From the NCBI GenBank assembly GCA_017305665.1, contig JAFKKH010000015.1, positions 89,394 to 153,393 of the forward strand: 64,000 nucleotides of DNA. Reading direction: 5' to 3'. The translations under genes were made by a program, and so were the position numbers. Every line of letters begins with the position of its first letter. Position 1 is the stretch's first letter. Positions 53,799-62,623 of this stretch are shown piece by piece. The notes under the pieces were generated by a model. The model had not been told where the DNA came from, searched no databases, and saw only the letters and a program-made list of their open reading frames with translations. Origin of the DNA: Hyphomicrobiales bacterium (GTDB lineage: Bacteria; Pseudomonadota; Alphaproteobacteria; Rhizobiales; Xanthobacteraceae).

Positions 53799-54161
53799 TT
53801 AGGTGAGCCAAAGTGCAATCAGCGCGAGCGCGGCGGGCAACGCCTGGACGAACAGGATCTTCCGGCTGACGGTCGCGGCGCCGTAGACGCCCGCCACGAT
53901 CACGCAGACAAGGAAGAAGGTCTTGATCTGAAGCGCGACGGCGGGGACGCCATGGACCAGTCCCCAGATCAGCCCGGCGGCCAGAAAGCCATTATAAAGT
54001 CCCTGATTGGCGGCCAGAACCGCGGACTCAGTCGCCTTTTCCAGGGAGTTGCCGAACGTCTTGAGGCCGCGCGGCTTGGTCCAGAGAAACATTTCCAGGA
54101 TCAGGAAATAGACATGCAGCGCGGCGACCAGCGCCACCAGTCCATTGGCGATCAGGTTCAT
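53799..54161 (-). CDS. DUF1304 family membrane protein
   Basis: A 120-residue membrane protein with four helices (about 3-24, 46-66, 73-95 and 100-119). The segment VALVAALHVYFLILEMFLWTKPRGLKTFG and ANQGLYNGFLAAGLIWGL are typical of DUF1304. Function is unknown. Only the last part of a longer open frame is used, because the hydrophobic protein starts at this ATG. It is divergent from the methyltransferase gene, with a 135-base gap. Confidence 0.83.
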   Translation of the reverse strand: MNLIANGLVALVAALHVYFLILEMFLWTKPRGLKTFGNSLEKATESAVLAANQGLYNGFLAAGLIWGLVHGVPAVALQIKTFFLVCVIVAGVYGAATVSRKILFVQALPAALALIALWLT

Positions 54162-54296
54162 GACATTTGCCCCCAAGGCGGAAAATCCGCGGCCGGGAGC
54201 GTAACACGGATGCGCCGGAACAAGGATCGTTGCAAATCGGGTGGCCGGCCGACGCGAAGGGCCGTAGATCATGATGATGTATTGCGCAGGCCCGAC

Positions 54297-54824
54297 ATGA
54301 TCACGAATGGACCCGAACAGTTTTTGCTGGACCGGCTGGAGACGCCGATCGGCACGGCGCTGCTGGTCAGCGATTCCAAAGGCTATCTCCGCGCGCTCGA
54401 CTGGGACGACTATGAAGAGCGCATGATGCAACTGCTGCGGCGCCAATACCGTGCGGCGTCGCTGGTGCCGGGCTCGGCGCCCGGTTCTGTGCGGAAGGCG
54501 TTGTCCGCCTATTTCCGTGGCAGTCTGGATCGGCTGGGCGAAATCAAATGGCGCGTCGGCGGCACACCGTTCCAGCGCAGCGTGTGGGAGGCGCTGCCGG
54601 CGATTCCGGCCGGGACCACCCTGAGCTACGGCACGCTTGCCACACGATTGAAAGTCCCGAAGGCGGTGCGCGCCGTCGGTCATGCCAATGGGGCCAATCC
54701 GATCAGCGTGGTGATTCCCTGTCACCGGTTGATCGGCGCCGACGGATCGCTGACCGGCTACGGCGGCGGGATCGAACGCAAGCGCTGGCTGCTCACGCAT
54801 GAGGGTGTGGAGCTGAAAGCCTGA
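54297..54824 (+). CDS. ogt: Methylated-DNA--protein-cysteine methyltransferase
   Basis: A suicide repair protein that takes alkyl groups from O6-alkylguanine. 175 residues, normal for Ogt. The acceptor cysteine is in VIPCHRLIG, with ANGANPISVV before it and the helix-turn-helix SYGTLATRL and VPKAVRAVGHANG. The N-terminal half (YLRALDWDDYEERMMQLL) is divergent as usual. It is separate from any AdaA domain, so it is not Ada itself. The frame is open upstream, but this ATG gives the family length. Its end is seven bases from the glnD end on the other strand. Confidence 0.93.
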   Translation: MITNGPEQFLLDRLETPIGTALLVSDSKGYLRALDWDDYEERMMQLLRRQYRAASLVPGSAPGSVRKALSAYFRGSLDRLGEIKWRVGGTPFQRSVWEALPAIPAGTTLSYGTLATRLKVPKAVRAVGHANGANPISVVIPCHRLIGADGSLTGYGGGIERKRWLLTHEGVELKA

Positions 54825-54831
54825 CGGGCAA

Positions 54832-57627
54832 TCAGGCGGCGGGCTGCTCCGCCGCGTCGCCGTTGGCGAGCAGATGGACCAGCGCGCGCTTGATCGCCGC
54901 CTGTCGTGTCGGCGCGGTGATCTGGGCGCCCAGTAGATCGGTGACGTAGAACACGTCGCGCGCGCGCTCGCCGAAGGTCGCGACGTGGGCGGACGCGATG
55001 TTGAGGTTGAGCTTCGAGATCGCCGCAGTGAGCTGAAACAGCAGACCCGGGCGATCGAGACCGGACACCTCGATCACCGTGTGGCGGTCGGACCACTGGT
55101 TGTTGATGATGACTTCGGGCTCGACCACGAACGGCCGCAGCTTGGTCTTGCCGGCGGCGCGTCGCGCGACCACTTCGGGCAGGCGCAGCCGGCCCTCGAG
55201 CACCTGCTCGATCATCTCGCCGATACGGGTGGCGCGCCGTCCCTCGTCCTCGTCGCGGTCGTATTCGCGCGAGATCGCGATGGTGTCGAGCGCCTGTCCG
55301 TCGGTGGTCGTATAGATCTGCGCATCGACGATGTTGGCGCCGGCCGACGCGCAGGCGCCGGCGATGATCGACAACAGCCAGGGATGGTCGGCCGCGAGAA
55401 TCGTCAGCTCGGTGACGCCGCGCGCCTCGTCGAAGCCGACATTGATGTTGAGCTTCTGGCCGCTCTGCTCGCTGGCGCGCAGGAAGCGCGCATGCCGGAT
55501 CTTGTGCGCGAGATCGACCTTGAGCCAGTAGGCCGGGTAATGCCGCGCGATATAGGCGTTGAGCTCGGCTTCCGGCCACTCGGTGAAGGCGGCGCGGAAT
55601 TCGGCCTGGGCCGCGTCGATCCGCTGCGCGCGATTGACCTCGGAGAAGCCGCCGGTCAGCACCGGCTCGGTCTCATAATAAAGGGTGCGCAACAGTTGCG
55701 CCTTCCAGCCGTTCCAGACGCCGGGACCGACGCCGCGGATGTCGGCGGTGGTCAGGATCGTCAGGAGCTTCATCTGCTCGACCGACTGCACGACGGCAGC
55801 GAAGTTTTCGATGGTCTTGCGGTCGGAGAGGTCGCGCGACTGTGCCACGGTGGACATGGTCAGATGCTGTTCGATCAGCCACGCGATCAGTTCGGTGTCG
55901 GTGGCGTTGAAGCCGAGACGCGGGCACAGCCGCCGCGCCACCTTGGCGCCGGCGATCGAATGATCCTCGGGGCGGCCCTTGGCGATGTCGTGCAACAATG
56001 TCGTGGCGTAGATGACGGCGCGATGTTCGGGCCGGATCTTGCGCATCAGGTCGCTGGCGACGACGAACTCGTCGTTGCCGCCGCGCTCGATCTCCTGAAG
56101 GATGCCGATGCAGCGGATCAGATGCTCGTCCACCGTGTAGTGGTGGTACATGTTGAACTGCATCATCGAGACGATCTTGCCGAAGGCGCGGATGAAATGA
56201 CCGAGCACGCCGGTCTCGTTCATCCGCCGCAGCACGATCTCCGCGTCGTTCGACGTCAGGATTTCCATGAACAGCCGGTTGGCTTCCGGGTTCTCGCGGA
56301 GTTGCGCGTTGATCAGGCGCAACGAGCGCGTCACGTCGCGCATGGCATCGGGATGGAACGCCAGGTTGTTCTTCTGCGCGAGGCGGAACACGCGGATCAG
56401 GTTGACCGGATCCTGACGGAAGACATCGGGCGCGGCGAGGTTGATGCGGTTGTTGTCGATGATGAAGTCGTCGCTCTCGGGCACGCGCCGCCGTTTCGCG
56501 CTCGGCCGCAGCCGCGCCATCACGCGGCTGAGCACCGGGATCGGCTTGGCCTGCTGGTCCTCGAGCTTTGCGCACAGGATCGCGGTGAGGTTGCCAACTT
56601 CCTTGGCGACCAGGAAGTAGTGCTTCATGAAGCGCTCGACGTCCTGCATGCCGGGATGCGAGGTATAGCCGAGCCGCACCGCGACCTCGCGCTGCATGTC
56701 GAACGACAGCCGCTCCTCGGCGCGGCCGGCGATGAAGTGCAGGTTACAGCGTACCGACCACAGGAAGTCGGCGCAGCGGCGGAAGGTGCGGTATTCGTGC
56801 GTGTCGAACACGCCGCGCTCCAGCAGTTCGTCGGTGTCGCGCACGCGGTAGACGTATTTGGCGATCCAGAACAGCGTGTGCAGGTCGCGCAGCCCGCCCT
56901 TGCCGTCCTTGACGTTGGGCTCGACCAGATAGCGCGACTGGCCGGCACGGCGATGGCGCTCCTCGCGCTCGGCGAGTTTGGCGGTGACGAATTCCGCCGC
57001 CGTCCCCTGCACGACCTCCTTGTCGAAGCGCGCCACCAGTTCGTCATAGAGCGACTGGTCGCCGGTGAGGAATCGGGTTTCGAGGATCGCGGTGCGGATG
57101 GTCATGTCGCCGCGCGCCTGACGGATCGATTCATCGACCGAGCGCGTCGCGTGGCCGACCTTCAGCCCCATGTCCCACAGGCAATACAGGATCGCCTCGG
57201 CGACCTGCTCGCCCCATGCGGTCTGCTTGTAGGGCAGGATGAACAAGAGATCGATGTCGGACTCCGGCGCCATCAGGCCGCGGCCGTAGCCGCCGGTCGC
57301 CACCACCGCCATGCGCTCGGCGCCGGACGGGACGGGGGAGTGGTAGAGATGACGGATCGCTGCCGCGAACAGCATGCGGATGATTTCGTCCTGAAGGAAG
57401 CACAGCCGTTCAGCGCAGTGCCGACCGTGCCGGTCGCGCAGAAGCTGGGCCTGCACGTCGGCGCGGGCCTTGGTCAGTTCGACCTTGAGGAGTTGTGCCA
57501 GTGCTGCGCGGAATACATCCTCGTGCCCGGCGTGCTTTTCGGCCAGGACGTCGATGTCGCCGGTGATCCGGACGGTATCGAAACCGTCGACGGCGTCAGT
57601 CGGGTCTGATGTCGGTGCGAGATCCAT
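54832..57627 (-). CDS. glnD: PII uridylyltransferase / uridylyl-removing enzyme
   Basis: The nitrogen sensor that modifies PII proteins according to glutamine. About 931 residues, normal for GlnD. The nucleotidyltransferase motif is GGYGRGLMAPESDIDLLFI (near 95-115). An HD domain follows (about 455-580, with HHYTVDEHLIRCIG and LLHDIAKG). Two ACT domains close the protein (about 725-810, ELTILAADHPWLLSI; about 838-920, GLDRPGLLFQLTAAI). A possible start 36 bases upstream (GTG) is not excluded; this ATG starts the conserved MDLAP. It is convergent with ogt and has a long 5' gap to the sulfonate operon. Confidence 0.96.
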   Translation of the reverse strand: MDLAPTSDPTDAVDGFDTVRITGDIDVLAEKHAGHEDVFRAALAQLLKVELTKARADVQAQLLRDRHGRHCAERLCFLQDEIIRMLFAAAIRHLYHSPVPSGAERMAVVATGGYGRGLMAPESDIDLLFILPYKQTAWGEQVAEAILYCLWDMGLKVGHATRSVDESIRQARGDMTIRTAILETRFLTGDQSLYDELVARFDKEVVQGTAAEFVTAKLAEREERHRRAGQSRYLVEPNVKDGKGGLRDLHTLFWIAKYVYRVRDTDELLERGVFDTHEYRTFRRCADFLWSVRCNLHFIAGRAEERLSFDMQREVAVRLGYTSHPGMQDVERFMKHYFLVAKEVGNLTAILCAKLEDQQAKPIPVLSRVMARLRPSAKRRRVPESDDFIIDNNRINLAAPDVFRQDPVNLIRVFRLAQKNNLAFHPDAMRDVTRSLRLINAQLRENPEANRLFMEILTSNDAEIVLRRMNETGVLGHFIRAFGKIVSMMQFNMYHHYTVDEHLIRCIGILQEIERGGNDEFVVASDLMRKIRPEHRAVIYATTLLHDIAKGRPEDHSIAGAKVARRLCPRLGFNATDTELIAWLIEQHLTMSTVAQSRDLSDRKTIENFAAVVQSVEQMKLLTILTTADIRGVGPGVWNGWKAQLLRTLYYETEPVLTGGFSEVNRAQRIDAAQAEFRAAFTEWPEAELNAYIARHYPAYWLKVDLAHKIRHARFLRASEQSGQKLNINVGFDEARGVTELTILAADHPWLLSIIAGACASAGANIVDAQIYTTTDGQALDTIAISREYDRDEDEGRRATRIGEMIEQVLEGRLRLPEVVARRAAGKTKLRPFVVEPEVIINNQWSDRHTVIEVSGLDRPGLLFQLTAAISKLNLNIASAHVATFGERARDVFYVTDLLGAQITAPTRQAAIKRALVHLLANGDAAEQPAA

Positions 57628-57851
57628 TGTCATCCGGATAATCGAGGCCGTGTGCGCTGTCACCGGAGATTGTGGTGGCGCACGATGGATTCATGCTCCC
57701 CGTCACCGGCTTTTGGCAATGATGTGCTCGGACAAGCACGTCCGGCAAATCTATTTTCTCGTTGACTAGGGTAACTAACTATTTGACATAAGACAGCTTT
57801 TTCTTGCGGTCCAACGGACTGCATTGCCATCAACTGCCGGGGGAATGATCC

Positions 57852-58826
57852 ATGTTTATGCCTGCACGCCGAACCGTGCTTGCCGCTATCGCTGCCGCTG
57901 CGCTGTCGCCGGCCGCATCGTTCGCGGCGGACGCGCCGAAGGAACTTCATATCGACTGGGCGACCTACAATCCGGTGTCGATGCTGATGAAGGACAAGGG
58001 CTGGATCGAAAAGGAATTCGCCAAGGACGGCATCAAGGTGCGCTGGGTCCAGACGCTGGGCTCCAACAAGGCGCTCGAGTTCCTGAATGCCGGCTCGATC
58101 GATTTCGGTTCGTCCGCAGGCTCCGCCGCGCTGGTCTCCAAGATCAACGGCAACCCGATCAAGTCGGTCTACGTCTATTCGAAGCCGGAATGGACGGCGC
58201 TGGTCACCCGCAAGGATACGCCGATCAAGGCGGTGACCGATCTCAAGGGCAAGCGTGTCGCGGTGACGCGCGGCACCGACCCGCACATCTTCCTCGTCCG
58301 TGCGCTGCAGAAGTTCGGCATGACCGAAAAGGACATCGTGCCGGTGCTGCTGCAGCATCCGGACGGCAAGACCGCGCTGATCCGCGGCGACGTCGATGCC
58401 TGGGCCGGCCTCGATCCGATGATGGCGCAGGCGGAATTGCAGGATGGCGCGCGGCTGTTCTATCGCGATGCCGATGCCAACACCTACGGCATCCTCAACG
58501 TGCGGGAAGAGTTTCTGAAGAAGTATCCCGAGATCACGCAGCGCGTGCTCGCCGTGTACGAGACCGCGCGCAAATACGCGGTCGCGCATCCCGACGAACT
58601 GGCGGCGAGCTTCATCGCCGCTACCAAGCTGCCCAAGGATGTGGTCGACAAGCAGTTGCGCGAGCGCACCGACCTGTCGAACGGCAAGATCGGCAAGGCG
58701 CAACACGACACCATCCTCGCGGCCGGCATTGCCCTGCAGCAGGCCGGCGTGCTCGATGCCAAGGTCGATGTGAAGGCCGCGCTCGACAACCTGATCGACG
58801 ATCAGATTCCGCTGCCGACCAACTGA
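57852..58826 (+). CDS. ssuA: Aliphatic sulfonate/nitrate-type ABC substrate-binding protein
   Basis: Periplasmic binding protein of the SsuA/TauA/NrtA group, 324 residues. A signal peptide (TVLAAIAAAALSPAASFAA) ends near residue 25. The sequence IDWATYNPVSMLMKDKGWIEKEF, then LEFLNAGSIDFGSSAGSAAL and LKGKRVAVTRGTDPHIFLVRALQKFG are the hallmarks. The set of conserved residues fits aliphatic sulfonates, but taurine, nitrate or aromatic sulfonate cannot be excluded. An AT-rich leader of about 220 bases follows glnD, the likely promoter site. It starts a three-gene operon with permease and ATPase. Confidence 0.9.
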   Translation: MFMPARRTVLAAIAAAALSPAASFAADAPKELHIDWATYNPVSMLMKDKGWIEKEFAKDGIKVRWVQTLGSNKALEFLNAGSIDFGSSAGSAALVSKINGNPIKSVYVYSKPEWTALVTRKDTPIKAVTDLKGKRVAVTRGTDPHIFLVRALQKFGMTEKDIVPVLLQHPDGKTALIRGDVDAWAGLDPMMAQAELQDGARLFYRDADANTYGILNVREEFLKKYPEITQRVLAVYETARKYAVAHPDELAASFIAATKLPKDVVDKQLRERTDLSNGKIGKAQHDTILAAGIALQQAGVLDAKVDVKAALDNLIDDQIPLPTN

Positions 58827-58922
58827 TCGGCCGCATTAAGGAAGAGCAGGGCCGGCTCGCCGCTCTTGCCGTTTTCCTTGCCGCTTTCGGCCTTGCAATC
58901 CGCGGCCGGACAGGGTTTGCCA

Positions 58923-59768
58923 ATGGCGATGACGCTGGACACGCCTGTCGACACCACACAACCGCTCGCGCGGCCATCCGCGCCGCGGTGGCGGCGGTGG
59001 ATGCGCCCGGCGCTCGGATTGCTGTTGCCGCTGACGGCGGCGATCGCGTGGGAACTGGTGGTTGGAGCCGGCTGGTCCGACGGGCGGCTGGTGCCGCCGC
59101 CCTCGAAGATCATTTTCACGATCGACGAACTCGCCCGCAGCGGCGAGTTGCTGCGTCATATCATAGCGACGCTCGCACGCGTCGGCGCCGGATTCGGACT
59201 CGGCGTCGCCGCCGGCACGATCCTCGGTGCGATCTCGGGATACTGGGGACTGGCGCGGCGACTGCTTGATCCGACCATCCAGGCGCTTCGCGCCATTCCC
59301 TCGATCGCCTGGGTGCCGCTGTTCATTCTGTGGCTCGGCATCTTCGAGCTGTCGAAGGTGGCTCTGATCGCGGTCGGCGTATTCTTCCCGGTCTATCTCG
59401 GCGTGATGGGGGCGATCCTCTCGGTCGACCGCAAGATCGTCGAAGTCGGCCGCACGTTCCGTTTGAGCGGACCGGCGATGATCCGGCGCATTCTGCTGCC
59501 CGCGGTGTTGCCGGCCTATGTTGTGTCGCTGCGGGTCGGGCTCGGCCTCGGCTGGATGTTCGTCGTGGCGGCGGAATTCATGGGCGCGTCCGAAGGGCTC
59601 GGCTATCTCCTGATCGACGGACAGCAGCTTGGCAAACCGGCGCAGATTCTCGCGGCCATCGTGATCTTCGCGATTCTCGGCAAGACCACCGACTGGTTGA
59701 TCGAACTCGCCGCGAAACCGTTCCTGCGCTGGCAGGATGCGTTCGCGCCGGGCCGGGGAGAGCCCTGA
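58923..59768 (+). CDS. ssuC: ABC transporter permease, SsuC type
   Basis: Inner membrane subunit of the sulfonate-type transporter, 281 residues with six helices (about 28-48, 85-110, 128-150, 155-175, 210-235 and 245-265). The EAA loop, which meets the ATPase, is in EVGRTFRLSGPAMIRRILLPAVLPAY. I chose the ATG after the weak AGGG; an ATG 57 bases upstream would extend a poorly conserved tail. Its stop overlaps the ATPase start by one base (TGATG). Confidence 0.9.
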   Translation: MAMTLDTPVDTTQPLARPSAPRWRRWMRPALGLLLPLTAAIAWELVVGAGWSDGRLVPPPSKIIFTIDELARSGELLRHIIATLARVGAGFGLGVAAGTILGAISGYWGLARRLLDPTIQALRAIPSIAWVPLFILWLGIFELSKVALIAVGVFFPVYLGVMGAILSVDRKIVEVGRTFRLSGPAMIRRILLPAVLPAYVVSLRVGLGLGWMFVVAAEFMGASEGLGYLLIDGQQLGKPAQILAAIVIFAILGKTTDWLIELAAKPFLRWQDAFAPGRGEP

Positions 59769-60553
59769 TGCTGGTGCTCGATCGCGTCGGAAAAACCTAT
59801 CTGAACGGCGTCAATGCGCTGGAGCGGTTCTCGGTCGAGATCGGCCTCGGCCAGATCGTCGCCGTGATCGGCGGCTCCGGCTGCGGAAAATCGACGTTGC
59901 TGCGCGCGATCGCGGGGCTCGACCGCGCCAGCCATGGCGCCATCACGCTCGACGGCGAAACCATCGCCGCGCCGCATCCGAAGGTCGGCATCATCTTCCA
60001 GGAGCCGCGGCTGCTGCCGTGGTTGAGCGTGGCCGACAATATCGGTTTCGGCCTGTCGGATGTGCCGTCCGCCGAGCGGCGCGCCCGCATTGCCGCGGCG
60101 CTCGCCAAGGTCGGTCTTGCCGACAAGGCGAAAGCCTGGCCGCGCGAATTGTCCGGTGGGCAGGCACAACGGGTCTCGATCGCGCGGGCGCTGGTGATGC
60201 GTCCCGAGGTGCTTCTGCTGGATGAGCCGTTCTCGGCGCTGGACGCCTTCACCCGGCGCGACCTGCAGGATCATCTGCTCGATCTGTGGTCGGAGACGCG
60301 GCCGACGCTGGTTCTCGTCACCCACGATGTCGATGAGGCTGTGGTTCTGGCGGACCGGGTGCTGGTGATGCGGCCACGGCCGGGACGGCTGTTCGAGCGG
60401 ATCGACGTCAATCTGGCACGGCCGCGGGACCGCAATTCGCCGCTGTTCGAGACCACCAAGCGGCGCGTTCTGACTGCGCTCGACCGTTCGCTCGACCGCG
60501 ATGCCCCGGATCCGGCCGCGGGAGTCGAAACCGGCGACGCGTTGTGGTGGTGA
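59768..60553 (+). CDS. ssuB: ABC transporter ATP-binding protein, SsuB type
   Basis: ATPase of the sulfonate-type transporter, 261 residues. Walker A is GGSGCGKSTLLRAI near residue 35, the Q-loop is in IIFQEPRLLPWLS, the signature is LSGGQAQRVSIARALV and Walker B is VLLLDEPFSALD, with LVTHDVDEA. The C-terminal tail (about 235-261) is a short SsuB-type extension. A long open frame continues upstream through ssuC in another phase, but this ATG at the overlap is the natural start. No SsuD monooxygenase or SsuE reductase gene is nearby. Confidence 0.92.
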   Translation: MLVLDRVGKTYLNGVNALERFSVEIGLGQIVAVIGGSGCGKSTLLRAIAGLDRASHGAITLDGETIAAPHPKVGIIFQEPRLLPWLSVADNIGFGLSDVPSAERRARIAAALAKVGLADKAKAWPRELSGGQAQRVSIARALVMRPEVLLLDEPFSALDAFTRRDLQDHLLDLWSETRPTLVLVTHDVDEAVVLADRVLVMRPRPGRLFERIDVNLARPRDRNSPLFETTKRRVLTALDRSLDRDAPDPAAGVETGDALWW

Positions 60554-60608
60554 AATCGGCGCGCAGCGATTAAACTCGCCCCGCAATTTCAGAAAAAAGG
60601 AGACGTTC

Positions 60609-61118
60609 ATGGACGCCGCAGAGCTTCGCGCCACGCAGGCCCCGATCAAGGAACGCTACAAGACCGATCCGAAAGCCGCGCTGATCACGCTGAAGGCCAA
60701 GGGTTCGATCGAGAACGACGGCATCGCCTGCAAGGTCGAGACGGGTCGCGCGCTCGCGGTCGCCGGGCTTCATCCCGCCTCCGGCGGCTCCGGTCTCGAA
60801 TTGTGCTCCGGCGACATGCTGCTCGAGGCGCTGGTCGCCTGCGCCGGTGTGACGCTGAAGTCGGTCGCAACGGCGATCGAAGCGCCGCTGAAATCCGGTC
60901 ATGTGTTTGCGGAAGGCGATCTCGATTTCCGCGGCACGCTCGGCGTCGACAAGGAAGCGGCAGTCGGATTCGATTCGATCCGGTTGCGCTTCGAGGTCGA
61001 GACCGACGCGCCGCAGGACAAGCTCGATCTCCTGCTCAAGCTCACCGAGCGCTACTGCGTGGTCTATCAGACCATCAAGAACGGACCGAAGGTGTCGGTG
61101 GAGATGAAGCGGGTGTAG
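60609..61118 (+). CDS. OsmC family peroxiredoxin-like protein
   Basis: A 169-residue OsmC/Ohr-type protein, which reduces organic peroxides through paired cysteines. Both are seen: one in LVACAGVTLKSVA and one in RYCVVYQTIK, plus an extra Cys in LELCSGDMLLEAL. The N-terminal part (about 1-50) is longer and more acidic than in Ohr. It follows ssuB after about 55 bases with AAAAAAGGAGACG before the ATG and may be co-transcribed. Its exact peroxide substrate is unknown. Confidence 0.9.
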   Translation: MDAAELRATQAPIKERYKTDPKAALITLKAKGSIENDGIACKVETGRALAVAGLHPASGGSGLELCSGDMLLEALVACAGVTLKSVATAIEAPLKSGHVFAEGDLDFRGTLGVDKEAAVGFDSIRLRFEVETDAPQDKLDLLLKLTERYCVVYQTIKNGPKVSVEMKRV

Positions 61119-61119
61119 C

Positions 61120-61232
61120 CGTCACCCTGAGGCGCGCGCACTTGCTTGGCGCGCCTCGAAGGGCGACGGGCAGTCTATGTGCATCATCCTTCGAGGCTCG
61201 CAATGAAGAATTGCTCGCACCTCAGGATGACG
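61120..61232. repeat. Third type of intergenic palindromic repeat
   Basis: CGTCACCCTGAGG at the left faces CCTCAGGATGACG at the right. Inside, GCGCGC pairs again and GCCTCGAAGGGCG faces ATCCTTCGAGGCTCGC. The design matches the widespread rhizobial CCTGAGG/CCTCAGGATGA repeats (general knowledge). It fills the gap between OsmC and a membrane-protein gene. Confidence 0.65.
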
Positions 61233-61254
61233 TATCCTGTCAGCTCGGTTTCTT

Positions 61255-62049
61255 ATGTCCCCCGACCTCGTCTTCATCCTGACGCTATCGCTGCGCATGG
61301 CGGTGACCGCCGTGTTCGTGCTGTTCGCCGCCATGGTGACGGAGCGTGTGGGTCCGACCATTGGCGCGCTGGTCGCAACGCTGCCGATCTCGACCGGCCC
61401 GGTCTACGTCTTCCTGTCGCTCGATCATGACGCCGCCTTCATCGCGCAGGGCGCGCTGGCGAGCCTTCCGGTCAATGCGGCGACCATCGCGTTCGGTGCG
61501 ATCTACGCGCGCCTTGCCCAGGATCGTTCCCTGGCGGTGAGCTACGTGGGCGGGCTTGCCGGGTGGTTTGCGATCGCGTTTCTCGTGCAGGCGTTTCAGT
61601 GGAATCTGCTGGAAGGCATTCTTCTCAATATCGCGACCTACGCGATTGCCCTGCCGCTGACGCGCCGCTTCCGGTCCGCACCGATGCCGCCGTTCGTGCG
61701 GCGCTGGTACGACATGCCGTTCCGCGCCGCGCTGGTCGCGGTGTTGGTTGGGGCCGTCATCATGCTGTCGCGATGGGTCGGGCCGACAATCACCGGCATC
61801 CTCGCGGTGTTCCCGGTGGTGTTCTCAAGCCTGATCCTGATTCTGCACCCGCGGATCGGCGGACACGCCACCGCCGCGGTGGTGGCCAACGGGCTGCGCG
61901 GACTGGTCGGATTCGGCGTTGGCCTCGTGGTGCTGCACCTCGGCGCGCTGTACAGCGGCTCCGCTGCGGGCATGCTGCTCGGTCTTGCGACCTGCGTCGC
62001 GTGGAATTTCGGACTGTGGTGGGCCGGCCGCCGCGCGCTGGCTCGCTGA
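61255..62049 (+). CDS. Hypothetical membrane protein, about eight helices
   Basis: A 264-residue hydrophobic protein. Helices are at about 7-27, 37-54, 66-87, 95-115, 122-140, 161-180, 187-204 and 222-258. Conserved-looking motifs are ERVGPTIGALVATLPISTGPVY in the second segment and WVGPTITGILAVFPVVFSSLIL in a later one, which resemble one another and suggest an internal repeat. That is the design of many transporters, but no family is recognised. No ribosome site stands out; a repeat lies just before it. Confidence 0.75.
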   Translation: MSPDLVFILTLSLRMAVTAVFVLFAAMVTERVGPTIGALVATLPISTGPVYVFLSLDHDAAFIAQGALASLPVNAATIAFGAIYARLAQDRSLAVSYVGGLAGWFAIAFLVQAFQWNLLEGILLNIATYAIALPLTRRFRSAPMPPFVRRWYDMPFRAALVAVLVGAVIMLSRWVGPTITGILAVFPVVFSSLILILHPRIGGHATAAVVANGLRGLVGFGVGLVVLHLGALYSGSAAGMLLGLATCVAWNFGLWWAGRRALAR

Positions 62050-62133
62050 TTCCGGAAAGCGGGTGGTCGGCAGCGCCTTCACCCGGCAAATCTCGATCCA
62101 CTCGAGCGACATTGACGAGGGCGGAGCTGCCAA

Positions 62134-62610
62134 ATGAAGGACGCAAGGACGCGCAATCCGTTTGGGGTCATGGATGTTCCCGATCCGAACGACAACGAGG
62201 TGCGCATGTTCGCCGCGCATACGCAGCTTGCGGGAGCGGCCGATGACGAAAATGCAGACGATTGGGGTCTCGGCGAGCAGTCCGCGCAACCGGGCGGTAT
62301 CGAGGGGCAGTGGTTGAGTCGGTGGAATGGCGGCGCCGATCCCACGATTCTCGGCGATGCCGTTGATAAGTGGAAGCAGGGTCGCGCTCAACTGAGAACA
62401 GCGTCGGGACGCGTCTATCTCCTGTTCAACTGGCACGATGGTGCACGCAGGGGGTTGATCGATGCAGAGCGCGTCGGACCCACAGGACTGATCGGCAAAT
62501 ACATCAACCTGACCAATCCGGCCACTACCCGGCCCTGGATCGGCCTGATCGTCAGCCATAGCAGGATAGATGGGCGATGGACCGGAGGGCGTCTGGATTT
62601 CCGCAGGTAG
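62134..62610 (+). CDS. Protein of unknown function
   Basis: A 158-residue soluble, acidic protein I cannot place. The N-terminal 60 residues look disordered and acidic (ADDENADDWGLGEQSAQ). The C-terminal half has a beta-rich look with GRVYLLFNWHDGARRGLIDAERV, GKYINLTNPATTRPWIG and WTGGRLDFR, perhaps a small lipocalin-like or SH3-like barrel. An acceptable GAGG is not clear before the ATG. It is convergent with mutS, 13 bases apart. Codon use agrees with the host. Confidence 0.6.
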   Translation: MKDARTRNPFGVMDVPDPNDNEVRMFAAHTQLAGAADDENADDWGLGEQSAQPGGIEGQWLSRWNGGADPTILGDAVDKWKQGRAQLRTASGRVYLLFNWHDGARRGLIDAERVGPTGLIGKYINLTNPATTRPWIGLIVSHSRIDGRWTGGRLDFRR

Positions 62611-62623
62611 CCCGAGCGACCGT

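Noticed and set aside
53769-54296. A 351-residue frame upstream and including the ogt gene
   Set aside because: The first 176 residues mirror the DUF1304 gene on the other strand; the family protein starts at MITNGPEQF.
54985-57609. An 874-residue open frame opposite glnD
   Set aside because: It lies exactly antisense to a certain gene, is rich in residues that mirror GC-rich codons (R, H, D, G, A) and shows no domain. The same holds for the long frames opposite sucA, lpd and the PBP gene.
57762-57790. TTGACT-17-GACATA as a promoter for the sulfonate operon
   Set aside because: The -10 has too few consensus bases. The local AT-richness still makes this region the likely promoter site, but no box can be named.
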